Part shown: positions 20,645 through 31,242 of the stretch, in pieces
How the letters are laid out: the number at the start of each line of letters is the position of its first letter
Position numbering within the stretch: the first letter of the stretch is position 1
NCBI GenBank assembly: GCA_000727475.1
Contig: KL647288.1
Span: forward strand, 1,763,890-1,827,889
DNA: 64,000 bases
From: Sarcocystis neurona
Taxonomy: Eukaryota; Apicomplexa; Conoidasida; Eucoccidiorida; Sarcocystidae
Reading direction: 5' to 3'
The notes under the pieces: model-generated
The model's database searches: none
What the model saw: only the letters and a program-made list of their open reading frames with translations
What the model was told of the DNA's origin: nothing
Made by a program: the position numbers and the translations under genes

Positions 20645-23600
20645 TGCCGCTAAACGAATACGACGATACAGTCGCGACGGTCCGCATTGGGAAACACACA
20701 AAGCTCCTCTCTACGATCGTCGGATATGCGTGGCAACTACGCCGCTACTGCACGCTGAAAAGTGCACAATGGACGTTCAAGAAAGCGTCGCATGAGTCTG
20801 TAGTTCAAGACCTCGGTGCAGCAACAGAAACGAATATAAGAACTCGGACCTACGAACGCGGCGTCTACGGGAAAATGCGCACCTATGGGGATCCCCTTGA
20901 TTCAACGGAGGAACAGGAAGACTCACGTGGGCATACACTTGCTGGAATAGTTCCTTCAAGGTGAGTTACATCTGTGTGTGATATGCACTTAAAGCGACGT
21001 GTGGTCAGACGCATGACGATGCGGAGCGTGGACCGATAAAAACACAACAAAGAAGGGTAATATACCTCGACGCCGGACTAAAATATTGCTGCATCCATCG
21101 GCAGAGTTGAGACCGTCTGTCGTCAAACCTCACCGGTAGCAGAGAACGGAGCAGTTCATTCAGTACCCTTCGCGTAGCTCAGTAAGAGATCGCCTAGTAG
21201 GAAGAATGTCTCGCTACCTTCAAGATTTGCTTCTGAGGATCAAATAAAATGAAACTTACGGGTGCACCACGTTTTACTGCTAGCCGTGGGAGTTAGAAAC
21301 CGTGATAGGGGAATGGTGTGTCAGTGCGCAGACGTGAGTCGTTGTAAATCGCTGTCACCAAAAGAGAACGGCGAAAAGTGTAGTCTATTACGTCGGGCGA
21401 CGGGTGTCAGGCGCAGTTACAGACGAATAGTCGACAGCTAGTATGTCCCTCATCATGGCACCTTCGCAGTGAGCGGAAAATGTAGCTTTTTACTCGAGTT
21501 CACAGATGTGTGGTATGCGCTTCGGTGGACACAAGAATTGTCAAGCAGCTGAAAGCAACGAGAAATAGAGCTGCGACGGCAGGGACGTCTGATCCGCTCG
21601 ACGAAATCCGCGATACGTCAGTGTGTCTTGCTTGGGACAGGACAAACGGACGCCGGAGCTCCAGTGGCTCGTGGCGCGGACACTTCGTCGGTCAATCGCG
21701 TCTAGCAAATCCCGTTTAAAACACAGGAATATTGATGAATGCATGCACAGCTGGAAGACTGGAGCAGGTGGACTGCCTGAACACCTCTCGTCGAATCATT
21801 ACATCGAAACAGTGATGTGCAAGGAGTCACCGTCGAAAAAGGGGACCTACTGTCACGGTTATTGCGGTTTCTGAAGAATAGCGAAGGACACGGCAAAGAC
21901 ATGCACGCTGTGGCTGACGCGTTGCCCGTCCAGACCTTGATATTGCCGACGGAACAGGAGTCTACGCACACAACACATCTTTCGGTTTCCGACAAAATGC
22001 AGGCCCGGTGTGCAACAGAACACGTTTGCCAAGTGCGACGTGTGGTAGTGCGCGCAGAAGATGCACGTATAGGTTCGAACGTTCAACGAAGCTCGGAGGA
22101 GACGGAAATCGCGAATTAATACTACGAACAAATGGCTGAAGCAGTTGATTGTGAGCTGCCGCAATGTAGGGGCCCGCATACGACTAGCACATACAGTTTG
22201 TAGTGGATGCGTTGTTCGTATCTGCGGCAACGCTTGTCGTGCTACTACTGATAGCATCGCATGGCAAAGCAGGCAACATACGCCGTAGCTTACATACAGA
22301 ACGGGTTCGCCTAACTCCGCGCAGTAGCGATTCACCGACAAACAGGGTCGGCGATCTACAGGATATCCCCAGCGGCTACGCAGTTGCGTGGGCGGGCATG
22401 CTAAGCAGGTAGTCGGAACGCGAGAACGCAGCTATACGCAGTGGTTGCTTGAGTGACACCCGGCAAATGCCACCAATATCAAAAAAAGAAACGCAGATAA
22501 ACGGGTGAACCACACAAAACGTGGCATGCAGGCGGCGCATGTCATTCATGTACATGGCAACAACCGGGGTAGCAGCCTGACGGGCGGCCAAAAGGCCACG
22601 TCGTAAGGTGACGGCCCGGCCCGCAAATCGGCAAATCGAGACAAAACCTGTGTAAAGCAGAAAGTGAGGCCTCAAAACAAAAATGTTGCAGTATTGATGG
22701 TCTCTTCGGCGACGCGAATTTTGGCCACTAACAGGTGATTAAATCCAATCTCTCCTTTTCACGGAGACGAGGACCGATCAACCCACGGCCCGTCAGGAGG
22801 AGTGCGAGGACACATACACATTGTACTTACATACGTTACATACACATTTTTCTTCCAGTTCCCAAGTAGCCTTTGTTGGGCCAAATACACTCATTAAGTC
22901 GAACCTAATCCGCCACCACGGACCAGCACAGAAAAAATGAATGGCTCGCTCGAACTAGCGGTTGCCAGCCACCATTTCCCAGTTCCGCGGTCGAAATCCC
23001 GAATGCTTTGTCGTCGCCCTCCAGTTCTTCTGCAGAACACGCTACAGACTGATACTTGCTTCTGTTCCGAAAACCCGCTACAGACGCCAAGGCTCAATCG
23101 TCGCGGTTAACCTGCGTCAGATGCTGGTCTACGGAATTGTTACCCTCCGCACCTTAAAGACGGGCAGGAGTGTCAATACAAGAGGACGTGGCATTCTGCC
23201 AGAAACGCTACGTGTGTGTTTTCTTTTTCACGTTGGAAATGTAGCATCCTGTACACATGCGGAAAGGTAGGCTCGGTGTATCCGTGCAGTTTTGGCATGC
23301 CTCCACGCGAAGCATGTAAGCGTTACCTTAGCAGTCAACGGCAATAGTGAAGTTAGTCTGCACACGTACTGTGCTGGGTGGTTGCAGATCCTCACGTGTA
23401 GCATGGAAGTACCCCTGCTGTAGTGAAGGGCGTCTTAACTACATTACGTCCGTTCTGAAGCAGTTGCACTACCGATACCAGAATAACCGTTCACAGATTG
23501 TGCAGGAGGGTGTGCAGAAGAAGGTTGTTACACGCAGGGGCTCTGTGCATACTCCCTAGAAGCAGTGAAGGCTTATACTAAGCTGCAGGACGAATTTAGA

Positions 23601-26600
23601 AGCCCCACCAATGCCGCACCTGCGAATGGCATGAGCATTCGCCCTGTGGCGTTGCAGTTTCGGGCCATTACGCGTAGGTGGTTACTCGCAGAGTCTTGGC
23701 GCCCTTTGGCGCTTACTTTCACCAGTTGGGTAAACTCCGTCTAGCTAGCTACATTCTCCATGTGTGTGAGATAGGAGGGGTATGCATGAGGAACTTGTTC
23801 GGTAATACCTTCGAGGTTGTCGCTGTAGTTCCCACGCCGTGAAGCGTTCTCGGCCTGCTGATCCTTTCCGTACTTTCGTCCACTAGGGGAGGCCAAAGCA
23901 CTGGTGTTTTCGAGACCAGTACGAGAGCGTGTCACTCTCACTGCCATGTAGGGAGACGGGTGAAGTTTTCACAGATGGACAATGGCCCACCGTTGTCTCA
24001 GCGTCGGAGGGCTCGCGTTTCCACTATTGTTCGTGTGCCTCAACAGAATTCATGCTTCTCACTGCGGGGATCCAACATGGATTATCATATGCGAGCACTG
24101 TACGAACCCCTGGAGGAAGGGTCGATCGCTCCAGGCTGTCTAACTGTAGCTTTCCTACATGTTTCTTCTCTACGCTTCTTGTATGAAGCGGGGTATTGCC
24201 GGTTTTCTCTGCCCGTATCACTCGGAACACCACAGCGTTGATTCTAGATAGTGCGTTATAATTTCGAATTTCAGCAGCAACACACGAATTGAAAAAACCA
24301 TGACACGGGCTGGCGCCGTGCGGAAGAATATCGGTGGTCGGTTTTATCCCTTTTGATGATCACAACCGACTTTGCACATGATTCGGCATATATGTACATC
24401 AGAACAGATGAGCGCGCAGCACTCAGCGCACAATTTCCTGCAGTACATTTATCTCCACACTGACGTACTTCAGAGCTGACTCTGAAAGTCAGCTCCTGTG
24501 CGTGGTAAAGCAAAGATGGCAAGCAGACGTCTCTTCTTCGGTCGTCGTCATCTAGCTTTCTGGAGCTAACAGTCGCAATAAAGGCAGGAGAACAACTTTT
24601 TGGAAAGGTCACATGGATTAGGCCTGTCACGTAGGGCGCTATCACTTCACTTCCATAAAGCACCCTGTGCAGCCCCATTTGTTTTTGTGTGTGAGAGGTA
24701 GCGTTTCGAGCTCTACAACACTCCACTTTCATGCTGGAGTTTCTACCATCTCATGCGTCTTTGTCTGCGCGAGGCAGTTTTACGCCTCAACTACCGTGGA
24801 CAACTCCGTGTTGCACAAACCGTTGGCGCATCTGTTCCGCATACATGAAGGCTCCTCACGGTAAGGTGGTTCAGAACACGTAAGTGTACTGTTCTTGTGA
24901 CAGATAGCTGTGCTGTGTCCTCGACTCACCGATGGGAGGTTTGTAGAGCTTGTGCCCGCTTCGCAGCCCTGTTGCTGCATCACATGAACTCGTTTCAACA
25001 CATATACACACATATATGTAACTATGTATGTGTCTACACGTGCACATACTGTAAGGATACGAAGTCGGGAATCCTTCTGATAGTAACTGTACAAACTTGC
25101 GTCGTCCGGTCTTGTAGTGCTTGCTATGAGCGCACACGTCTGCAAGTATAACGTGTCGGTCAGCACTTCGGCATCTGTGGGCCACGGGTGGCCTGTGTAG
25201 CCAGAGTTAAGCTCTACCGTTAGCGGGTTGGATTGTGTACATAACAGATTCTAGAGAAGCAGTTTGCGACCTGCTAACACTGACGCCCTATATGTGCCAA
25301 ATGTGACAAATATATACGATCTGTCTCTGAATGCAGTGTGTTGTAGCTTTTTGTTAAAAGCGCAGCCAGGGTGCAGTTCGGTTTGACTCAATCCGACTAG
25401 CCGGGCTTACCAGCAAACATATCATAGGCAATTAGCTGCAGTGTAGCCAGGGACTTTTGTATTTAAAGTTGGGGGAAAATGCGTCCCTCAACACGGCTTT
25501 TACATTTTCGCCGAGTCACAAAACCGCGGAATTTCAGAGTGTCCATTACCGGCACGAGCTTGCAGAATGTCCCATGGTGATGTCCCCGCTGGCATAGGAG
25601 CCGCGGGCGCGTCGAGCTGGTGCGGCTGCGGCGCGTGCGGCTGCACAGAAATTGCTGCACAGCTCCATGGACAGCTGCTGTCCGCAGCACAGTGCTTAAA
25701 CGTTCACATCGTCAGTGTCCGCACTAGTGCTGTCTTCCTCCCTTTTCCCGTCCTTCTTCTCAGGACATACCCAGTGAGGTGTTAAAAGTTACCGCTCCCG
25801 CTTAGACAAGTCACCTGCCACCTAACGTGCCAGGGCTGCTCAATCGTCCCTCAGGCTACACAGCCGCTGACGCCGCGCCTGCAGCGCGCGCTGGCCCTGG
25901 CAATTCAGCAAGAGAGCGCAAAATGCCAATACCCTTATGAAGAAGCACTGGCGTGTGTGTTTTCCTTCCTCCTGCTCAGTCTAACTGGAAGACCTCCAAC
26001 AGCGAGATGCCGCCTACCTGCAGCAGTTACTTCACAGTTCCCCGAGACCTCCTTATTCGCGCGCCCGAGCGCTCCGAAAGTCTCTCGTCCAGCGCTTCTT
26101 GCCACCCACGATGTTTGTAACGTGGACGGCCACCGTACGATACTGCCGTGTATCCCTCTACGTGGACGCAACTTTGCAAGTTTTCGAACGATTCGATGCT
26201 GTCCCGAAGTAGTAGATCTACACTGTTGAGCACCACTATTATAAGTACCAGCCGTTTGCCTGTAGGACGTACAATGATTAGCCTCGTTTCTCCTTAAGGT
26301 TAGCGTGAATGTCCTGCCTAACCTGACCTCCCTCTCGTACGCTATGTCTGTGTGGCGAGCCCCGTTCGCCAAAATGGTCTCTTCCTTATCAACACTTCCA
26401 TCTATGTTCCTTGTCTGGTCGCCAGCACTGCGTACTAGATAGCGGGATATAATGTAAACGGTCTACGGAGACGCATTTTCCCATGTGTGCAGGCACGATA
26501 TTCGCCGCCGTTAGTGGGAAGAAACCTCTTGTCTCTGGGGTTGAGCTGGCGACTCTCCAGCGCAACAGCGTGCGAAGCGTGCTACGGATGTAGACGTGAC

Positions 26601-26999
26601 ATGGCTGCACCATGTCGCATATGCAAATAAACCTTGCCGCCTATGAGTAAAGAAAGGACTAAAGCTGTACCCCACAGGTGAAAGAGGCTCAACTTCGCCC
26701 TTGCATACACCGCAGCAATATGCCCTCGCAGCACCTGCACACAAAAGCAAGTACGTCGAAGGCTAGGACTCCACGGGACCGCTGAGCAGTGAAGTTTTGG
26801 TTGATGTATTCATGCATCGTGAATCAAGAGTCCAGACCTGACAGCATGCGAAGAAAGATTATTCGTAGTGCGCGTGCCCTTTATATTCATAACGGGACTA
26901 CGATATATATGGTCCGCAGAACAAAAGCTCACTCCGCTTCGTGACGGCTGTGCCTAACCCTTGTGCTTCCAAAGGTCCGTACAACTCACTTTTCTGTCT
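20645..26999. other. Repeat-poor DNA between the CTL and KH genes, no convincing gene
   Basis: This 6.3 kb between divergent genes must contain both promoters. Open frames of up to 160 codons exist on both strands (for example 21859-22341, 24271-24732 and 25935-26372 on the minus strand), but none shows a family motif. A good donor-like AAGGTGAGT lies at about 20958-20966 on the plus strand, so a non-coding 5' exon is possible. Only a short TA/CA-rich patch (about 25000-25045) is present. Confidence 0.6.
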
Positions 27000-27635
27000 A
27001 TGTATAGGCGTAGAGACCCCTGTGAAACGCAGCTGGAGCAGGGCGACGAAATGACGAGCGAGCGAGCTGTAGACGAGTGCATCATGGATGAAAGAGCTAC
27101 AGTTCTGGCAGCAGTCGAACAATGTGGGGCGTCTGCACAGCTGAGGGTCCCGTCAGCAGCAACCGACGAAGAAACACTGACGGGCAACGTCGAGATAGGT
27201 GGGGCATCCGTCTGTGAGAGCGGAGGGAAGAAGGAGGGCGTCAGCACACCCCCGGGGACAATAGCATACGTGGAAGGACCGACGAGTGTAGATATTGCGG
27301 AAATATCGACTGTAAGTGAAAACTGGAGGGACAGGCATGACCGCAGGTGCGTGTCTAGGGTGGATCAACATAGAAATAGCTTCCAACCAAAGGAGATTGT
27401 GAAGAAGCTCGACCAACGGCGAGCAGGGTGTGCGCCACTGCCACAGCGCGAAGAGGTGGAGAAAACGTTCCTTAGGGGGATAAAATGCAAGGAAGGAGAA
27501 CCCGTTAAACCTGAGTCGGCGGCCACTGCCCTGTGCTACGTGAAGATGCTAATCAGCAACCAGCTGGCAGGGATGATCATCGGCAACACGGGACAAGAAG
27601 TCAAACGCCTGAAGGAGGTCACGGGGGCGAAAATT
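27000..27635 (+). CDS. KH-domain gene exon 1 (N-terminal region and first half of KH1)
   Basis: 212 codons from the ATG at 27000, ending in phase 0 after TGAKI. The donor is GTAAGG at 27636. Residues 1-175 are polar, with many Glu and Arg residues, and have no recognised domain. The in-frame stop at 26955 makes this the first coding exon unless the CTATGTATAG at about 26998-27007 is itself an acceptor. Confidence 0.82.
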
Positions 27636-30600
27636 GTAAGGAAAGTGTCTTTTAACGTGGGGCAGCACAGCAAATTGTTTCGCACGTAGCTGTGTGCACG
27701 TGTGTGTATTGGCGTACGTACGACATCGCACAGCTGCAAGAAGTAGCAGCGAAGAAATATATAACGTATCGTATACCAACTGGTGAAGTGGGTACTCTAG
27801 ATTAAAACCATATCGAGAGGAACTGCTGCATAAAGAGCCGACTAAGTGACCGCAAAATGTTAAAGCCATACTGGCAAGTGTCTCACAAACTGCCCTTCTG
27901 ACTACGTGCAAGTGATGAGCGGTGGGCGAGATCAAGTTTCTATGGAAAATTCGGTAAGAGGGCCTCCGCACTAGTAACAATACATCGACTGTTTGCGTCG
28001 CTGTTTAGTGACTTCCCGAACAGAAGGCGAAGTGTGCCTTCCCAGTGGCATGGTGCAACGGTTATCGCAGATGCAACACTTCTGGATAGCAAATGGACCC
28101 TGTATAAGGACAAGAAGCTCAGCACTGTATCTGTCTTATTTCGAAAACACCTGCGCTCTAGCAAGCTTTGCACCACACATGTGTCTTTCTTCTCGAGTGA
28201 TAGTAGATGTAGCAAGCAGTGCACTTTGCAGTACTCGGTTCCGTGTATACCCGCAGCCCGCTAACGTGTGCCGCTCTGTGTTCGGGAGACCTCTTCAGAA
28301 GCGCAGAGACTTCAACGCCAAGGCGCGCCCTGCTTGCTGGCCGTCACTCCTGTATTCATTGTTTGCCCCAACTGCTGTATTTGAAGGTGTTATCTCCGCA
28401 TGGGACGTACTTTCCCGGCACTTCAGAGAGACTGGTCTCGGCAGAAGGCACGGAGCGGTCAGTGTTTCAAGTTGTCGACTGGATTATTGATCGTATGCAC
28501 GATTTGGCCAAGTCAAAGGCACCTGGGACAGAAGAGAAAAAGATTCCGTTGAAAGTTCCTGGAAAGAGTCGAAGCGAAGCAGGAAGTGCAGACGCACCCG
28601 CTCCGGGAGCTACGACGGCGACGACAGTGAGTGTGATGTCTTCGAACGTCTCCCCTTCACAGTGCAGCACCCCACTGACGTGCAAACTCTGCGTACCCCG
28701 TGCGGTAGTCGGGAGCTTAATAGGTCGCAAAGGCGGGTATATTCAGTCTGTGCGTGTCGCTACGGAAGCCAACATAAATATATCCCCTTTGTTTGTCACG
28801 GCCGATGAAGCGTGTGCCGAACGGATCATCACAATTGAAAGCTCACGCTTGCAGAGCCTGCGAACAGCAACGTTCACTTTAGCCCGGAAAATCAACTCTC
28901 ACCCCGAAAAGGCCACCTGCAAACACATGTGCTATTACCGAAGACTCAGTTTTGAGCCTTCCCCACTTGCTCTAATCGAGGAGAGTCGCCGCGACCGCAT
29001 GGGCTGCCGGTTTGTGGCCACGGACGTGCGAACTACCACGGCGGAAAGTCAGCCTCAATTGGTACCTGCGGAAAACCAATCCCCGCTCGGTTCAGCAGGA
29101 ACTCTAGCGCGGATTGTTTCGTTTCCGCACCGTAAGAGTCCTTGTTCTAGCCAACATCGTGAGCCAGCCGGAAGGGAAAAATCAATGAATGAGCTTATGA
29201 CAAGCAGAACTGCAGACCTGCTCTACCATCATTCAGGGCCACCTGACGACGCCCCAACAGAGCGTGACGTTTCGTGCTTTTCTTCAGCCAGTACGGCTAC
29301 CTCTGCGACCAAAATTTCTCTGCCCTTCGAACCCTTACTGTGCCATAGTTCGCTTTCCAAGATCGGAGGTGCTACACGCACTACACCGGACAAGTTCTCA
29401 AGCACAGGGCCGGCAGCTACAATATCTGCAACAGAACGATCCGTAGGCGCCAGCAACACCCCAGTTCAACTAAGTAGAGACAACCTGCCCATCCCTCTAT
29501 CGGCTGGTTTCTTGAACAGGCACACGCAATGTGATGTCACAAGGGTAACCGAGAGCGTTGGATACGCACAGCCAGCGACGTCGACAGGTGGTCCGTGTAG
29601 CAAGGGTGTCTGGTGGGATCAAGTCAACCGACAAGGTGAGCCTCGCAGTCATCAGGATGGCATTCAGGTACAACAGCACAATGCAACCTCTGAGAAAATG
29701 ATAGGGGAACATCTTCACGCCGTGCACTGCGTCGCAGCTCCCCATGCAGACAACAAGCTGACTGCTCCTATCGATTGCTACGCCGACTGCAAAGAAGCAA
29801 CTGAGGCCACAGGGGAAGGGAGGAGGTGTCGTTGGAGTACTAACAATACTGGGATGGACTGCTCGCGTACGTCTGGCGCGCAACTGAACCAAGACCTAAT
29901 TCGATATTCAGGCAACGTGAACGTCCCTAGTCAACTGCTTCAGACTACCAGCAAAGTGGTAGAAATGAACAAGACTCCTTGTCATCAGGAGATTTACGCT
30001 TTAGGGCATATGATCCCAGATGAAGCTCAGTACGCTCCGTGTGCGTTTTCACACGAAAGTTTGACTCCGATCTGCAGCACCGCAGCTGGAAGCATCGCAA
30101 CCTTGACCAACATTCTGCAGGGCATTCAGGAAGACGTGCCTGACCAACAAGCAGGTAGGAGTCGTGGTGTTGCGGCCATTTCGAAAGCCCACGGTCCTCA
30201 GTTTGCAAAAACTGCATCACAAGAAGCCAACGGTGTAGCCTTCCAGCTCTGTAAAAATTGTCAATATGAGCAGCGGGGTACCAGCCTACCTGATGGTCTT
30301 CCCCGTACAGATAGACTTCAGTCCTTCCCCAGGTTCGACATCAAGAACATAACGAGCAAAACAGAAGTGGCTGCTGCCGCCGCACAGTTCGCTAGTGTTA
30401 CACAAAGCAGCGATCCCACGGCGAGTGCTGTCGCTACCATCCCGCCAGTGGCAAACAAAGGGAGGACGGTGACGGGTCTAGATCCTACTGCCGCAGAGTT
30501 TTTTCCATCCAGGTTCACTCTGCACTGCCCCTATCAGAAAATTCCAACCGGAGGCGACCTTGACAACGCCCCCGCCATCCCTTCAGATCGGGAAGTGAGG

Positions 30601-31242
30601 AAACTTTCGGAGGACAGCGCCAGCGAACAGACACAAGTAGACCGACTGCAAAATGGTGGGGACCTGGAACCAGGTGGGGCCGCGCGGGAGGTGGTAAAGA
30701 CCACAGCGAAGCAGCCAATAGATAAAGGTCTACCAGCAAGAACGACCGCCCTGTCCCTGTCTATGGAGACTGGTGACGACGTCCAGCGTTCGTCCGCGGA
30801 AATCGACTTCAGCGCCAAAATTGCATCGGAGGTGACAAGTATTACTGAAAAAGAAGACCGAAGCAGCGAGTCGGCGTCAGTAGTAAAGCTCTCGAGTACA
30901 GCGAGGCCAACGGAACAGCTTCGTAAGACGCCACTGTCAACGAGACACTCAAGCGTCGAAGAACAAAAAATGTTAGCAGAAGGCGGGCAACGGGGCTGCG
31001 ATGCTGCTGGGACGAAGTGCACTACAGAAGAACAAGCTACAGAAAAAGGAGAAATGCCAAGCACCCGTCTTCTCTCTACTTGCGGCTCCCGCTTGGCGAG
31101 CCTCGACGTGTTATCCACATTGACCAGCTGGGTCCCCAGGCCTCTAGACTGCAGCTTCGCAGGCTTCATGATGCTCTGGACAACAGCAGTAGTTGCAGGC
31201 CTGCTGCTTTCCTTTCTCGTCACACAGCTGGGCAGCTCCTAA
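27000..31242 (+). CDS. Two-KH-domain RNA-binding protein with hydrophobic C-terminal tail (2 exons)
   Basis: Two exons, 27000-27635 and 28387-31242, give 1163 residues. KH domains bind single-stranded RNA or DNA, and tandem NOVA/PCBP-like arrangements act in splicing, stability or translation. KH1 (residues about 177-252) has the GNTG loop inside GMIIGNTGQEVKRL and is split by the intron right after TGAKI; exon 2 resumes VLSPHGTYFPGTSERLV, the expected continuation. KH2 (about 310-382) has loop GRKG in VGSLIGRKGGYIQSVR. The next ~750 residues are Ser/Thr/Gln-rich with no domain I recognise. The last ~25 residues are strongly hydrophobic (WTTAVVAGLLLSFLVTQL then GSS), resembling a tail anchor. 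The start is uncertain: ATG 27000 has a poor context and ATG 27051 a better one; an in-frame stop lies at 26955. The RNA target is unknown. Confidence 0.86.
27636..28386 (+). other. Intron of the KH-domain gene
   Basis: 751 bases, GTAAGG donor and TTGAAG acceptor. It falls between the Ile of TGAKI and the next beta-strand of KH1. The intron is almost free of microsatellites, unlike introns of the two flanking genes. Confidence 0.8.
28387..31242 (+). CDS. KH-domain gene exon 2 (rest of KH1, KH2, long linker, hydrophobic C-terminus)
   Basis: The acceptor TGTATTTGAAG precedes 28387, phase 0. Upstream codons of the same open frame (28219-28386) are intron read-through, because joining at 28387 restores an intact KH1. 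951 codons run without interruption to TAA at 31240-31242. The length of the open frame in non-repetitive DNA is strong evidence of coding. Confidence 0.86.
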   Translation: MLSPHGTYFPGTSERLVSAEGTERSVFQVVDWIIDRMHDLAKSKAPGTEEKKIPLKVPGKSRSEAGSADAPAPGATTATTVSVMSSNVSPSQCSTPLTCKLCVPRAVVGSLIGRKGGYIQSVRVATEANINISPLFVTADEACAERIITIESSRLQSLRTATFTLARKINSHPEKATCKHMCYYRRLSFEPSPLALIEESRRDRMGCRFVATDVRTTTAESQPQLVPAENQSPLGSAGTLARIVSFPHRKSPCSSQHREPAGREKSMNELMTSRTADLLYHHSGPPDDAPTERDVSCFSSASTATSATKISLPFEPLLCHSSLSKIGGATRTTPDKFSSTGPAATISATERSVGASNTPVQLSRDNLPIPLSAGFLNRHTQCDVTRVTESVGYAQPATSTGGPCSKGVWWDQVNRQGEPRSHQDGIQVQQHNATSEKMIGEHLHAVHCVAAPHADNKLTAPIDCYADCKEATEATGEGRRCRWSTNNTGMDCSRTSGAQLNQDLIRYSGNVNVPSQLLQTTSKVVEMNKTPCHQEIYALGHMIPDEAQYAPCAFSHESLTPICSTAAGSIATLTNILQGIQEDVPDQQAGRSRGVAAISKAHGPQFAKTASQEANGVAFQLCKNCQYEQRGTSLPDGLPRTDRLQSFPRFDIKNITSKTEVAAAAAQFASVTQSSDPTASAVATIPPVANKGRTVTGLDPTAAEFFPSRFTLHCPYQKIPTGGDLDNAPAIPSDREVRKLSEDSASEQTQVDRLQNGGDLEPGGAAREVVKTTAKQPIDKGLPARTTALSLSMETGDDVQRSSAEIDFSAKIASEVTSITEKEDRSSESASVVKLSSTARPTEQLRKTPLSTRHSSVEEQKMLAEGGQRGCDAAGTKCTTEEQATEKGEMPSTRLLSTCGSRLASLDVLSTLTSWVPRPLDCSFAGFMMLWTTAVVAGLLLSFLVTQLGSS

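Noticed and set aside
21859..22341. Minus-strand frame of 160 codons
   Set aside because: Cys/His/Arg-rich random-looking composition without family similarity.
24271..24732. Minus-strand frame of 153 codons with a true ATG in repeat-poor DNA
   Set aside because: No recognisable motif, and a frame of this length is not surprising in 6 kb read six ways. It was the best of the weak candidates in the interval.
28219..28386. Upstream ATG extension of KH exon 2
   Set aside because: Reading from 28219 would leave KH1 truncated; joining 27635 to 28387 restores a complete KH1 in phase.
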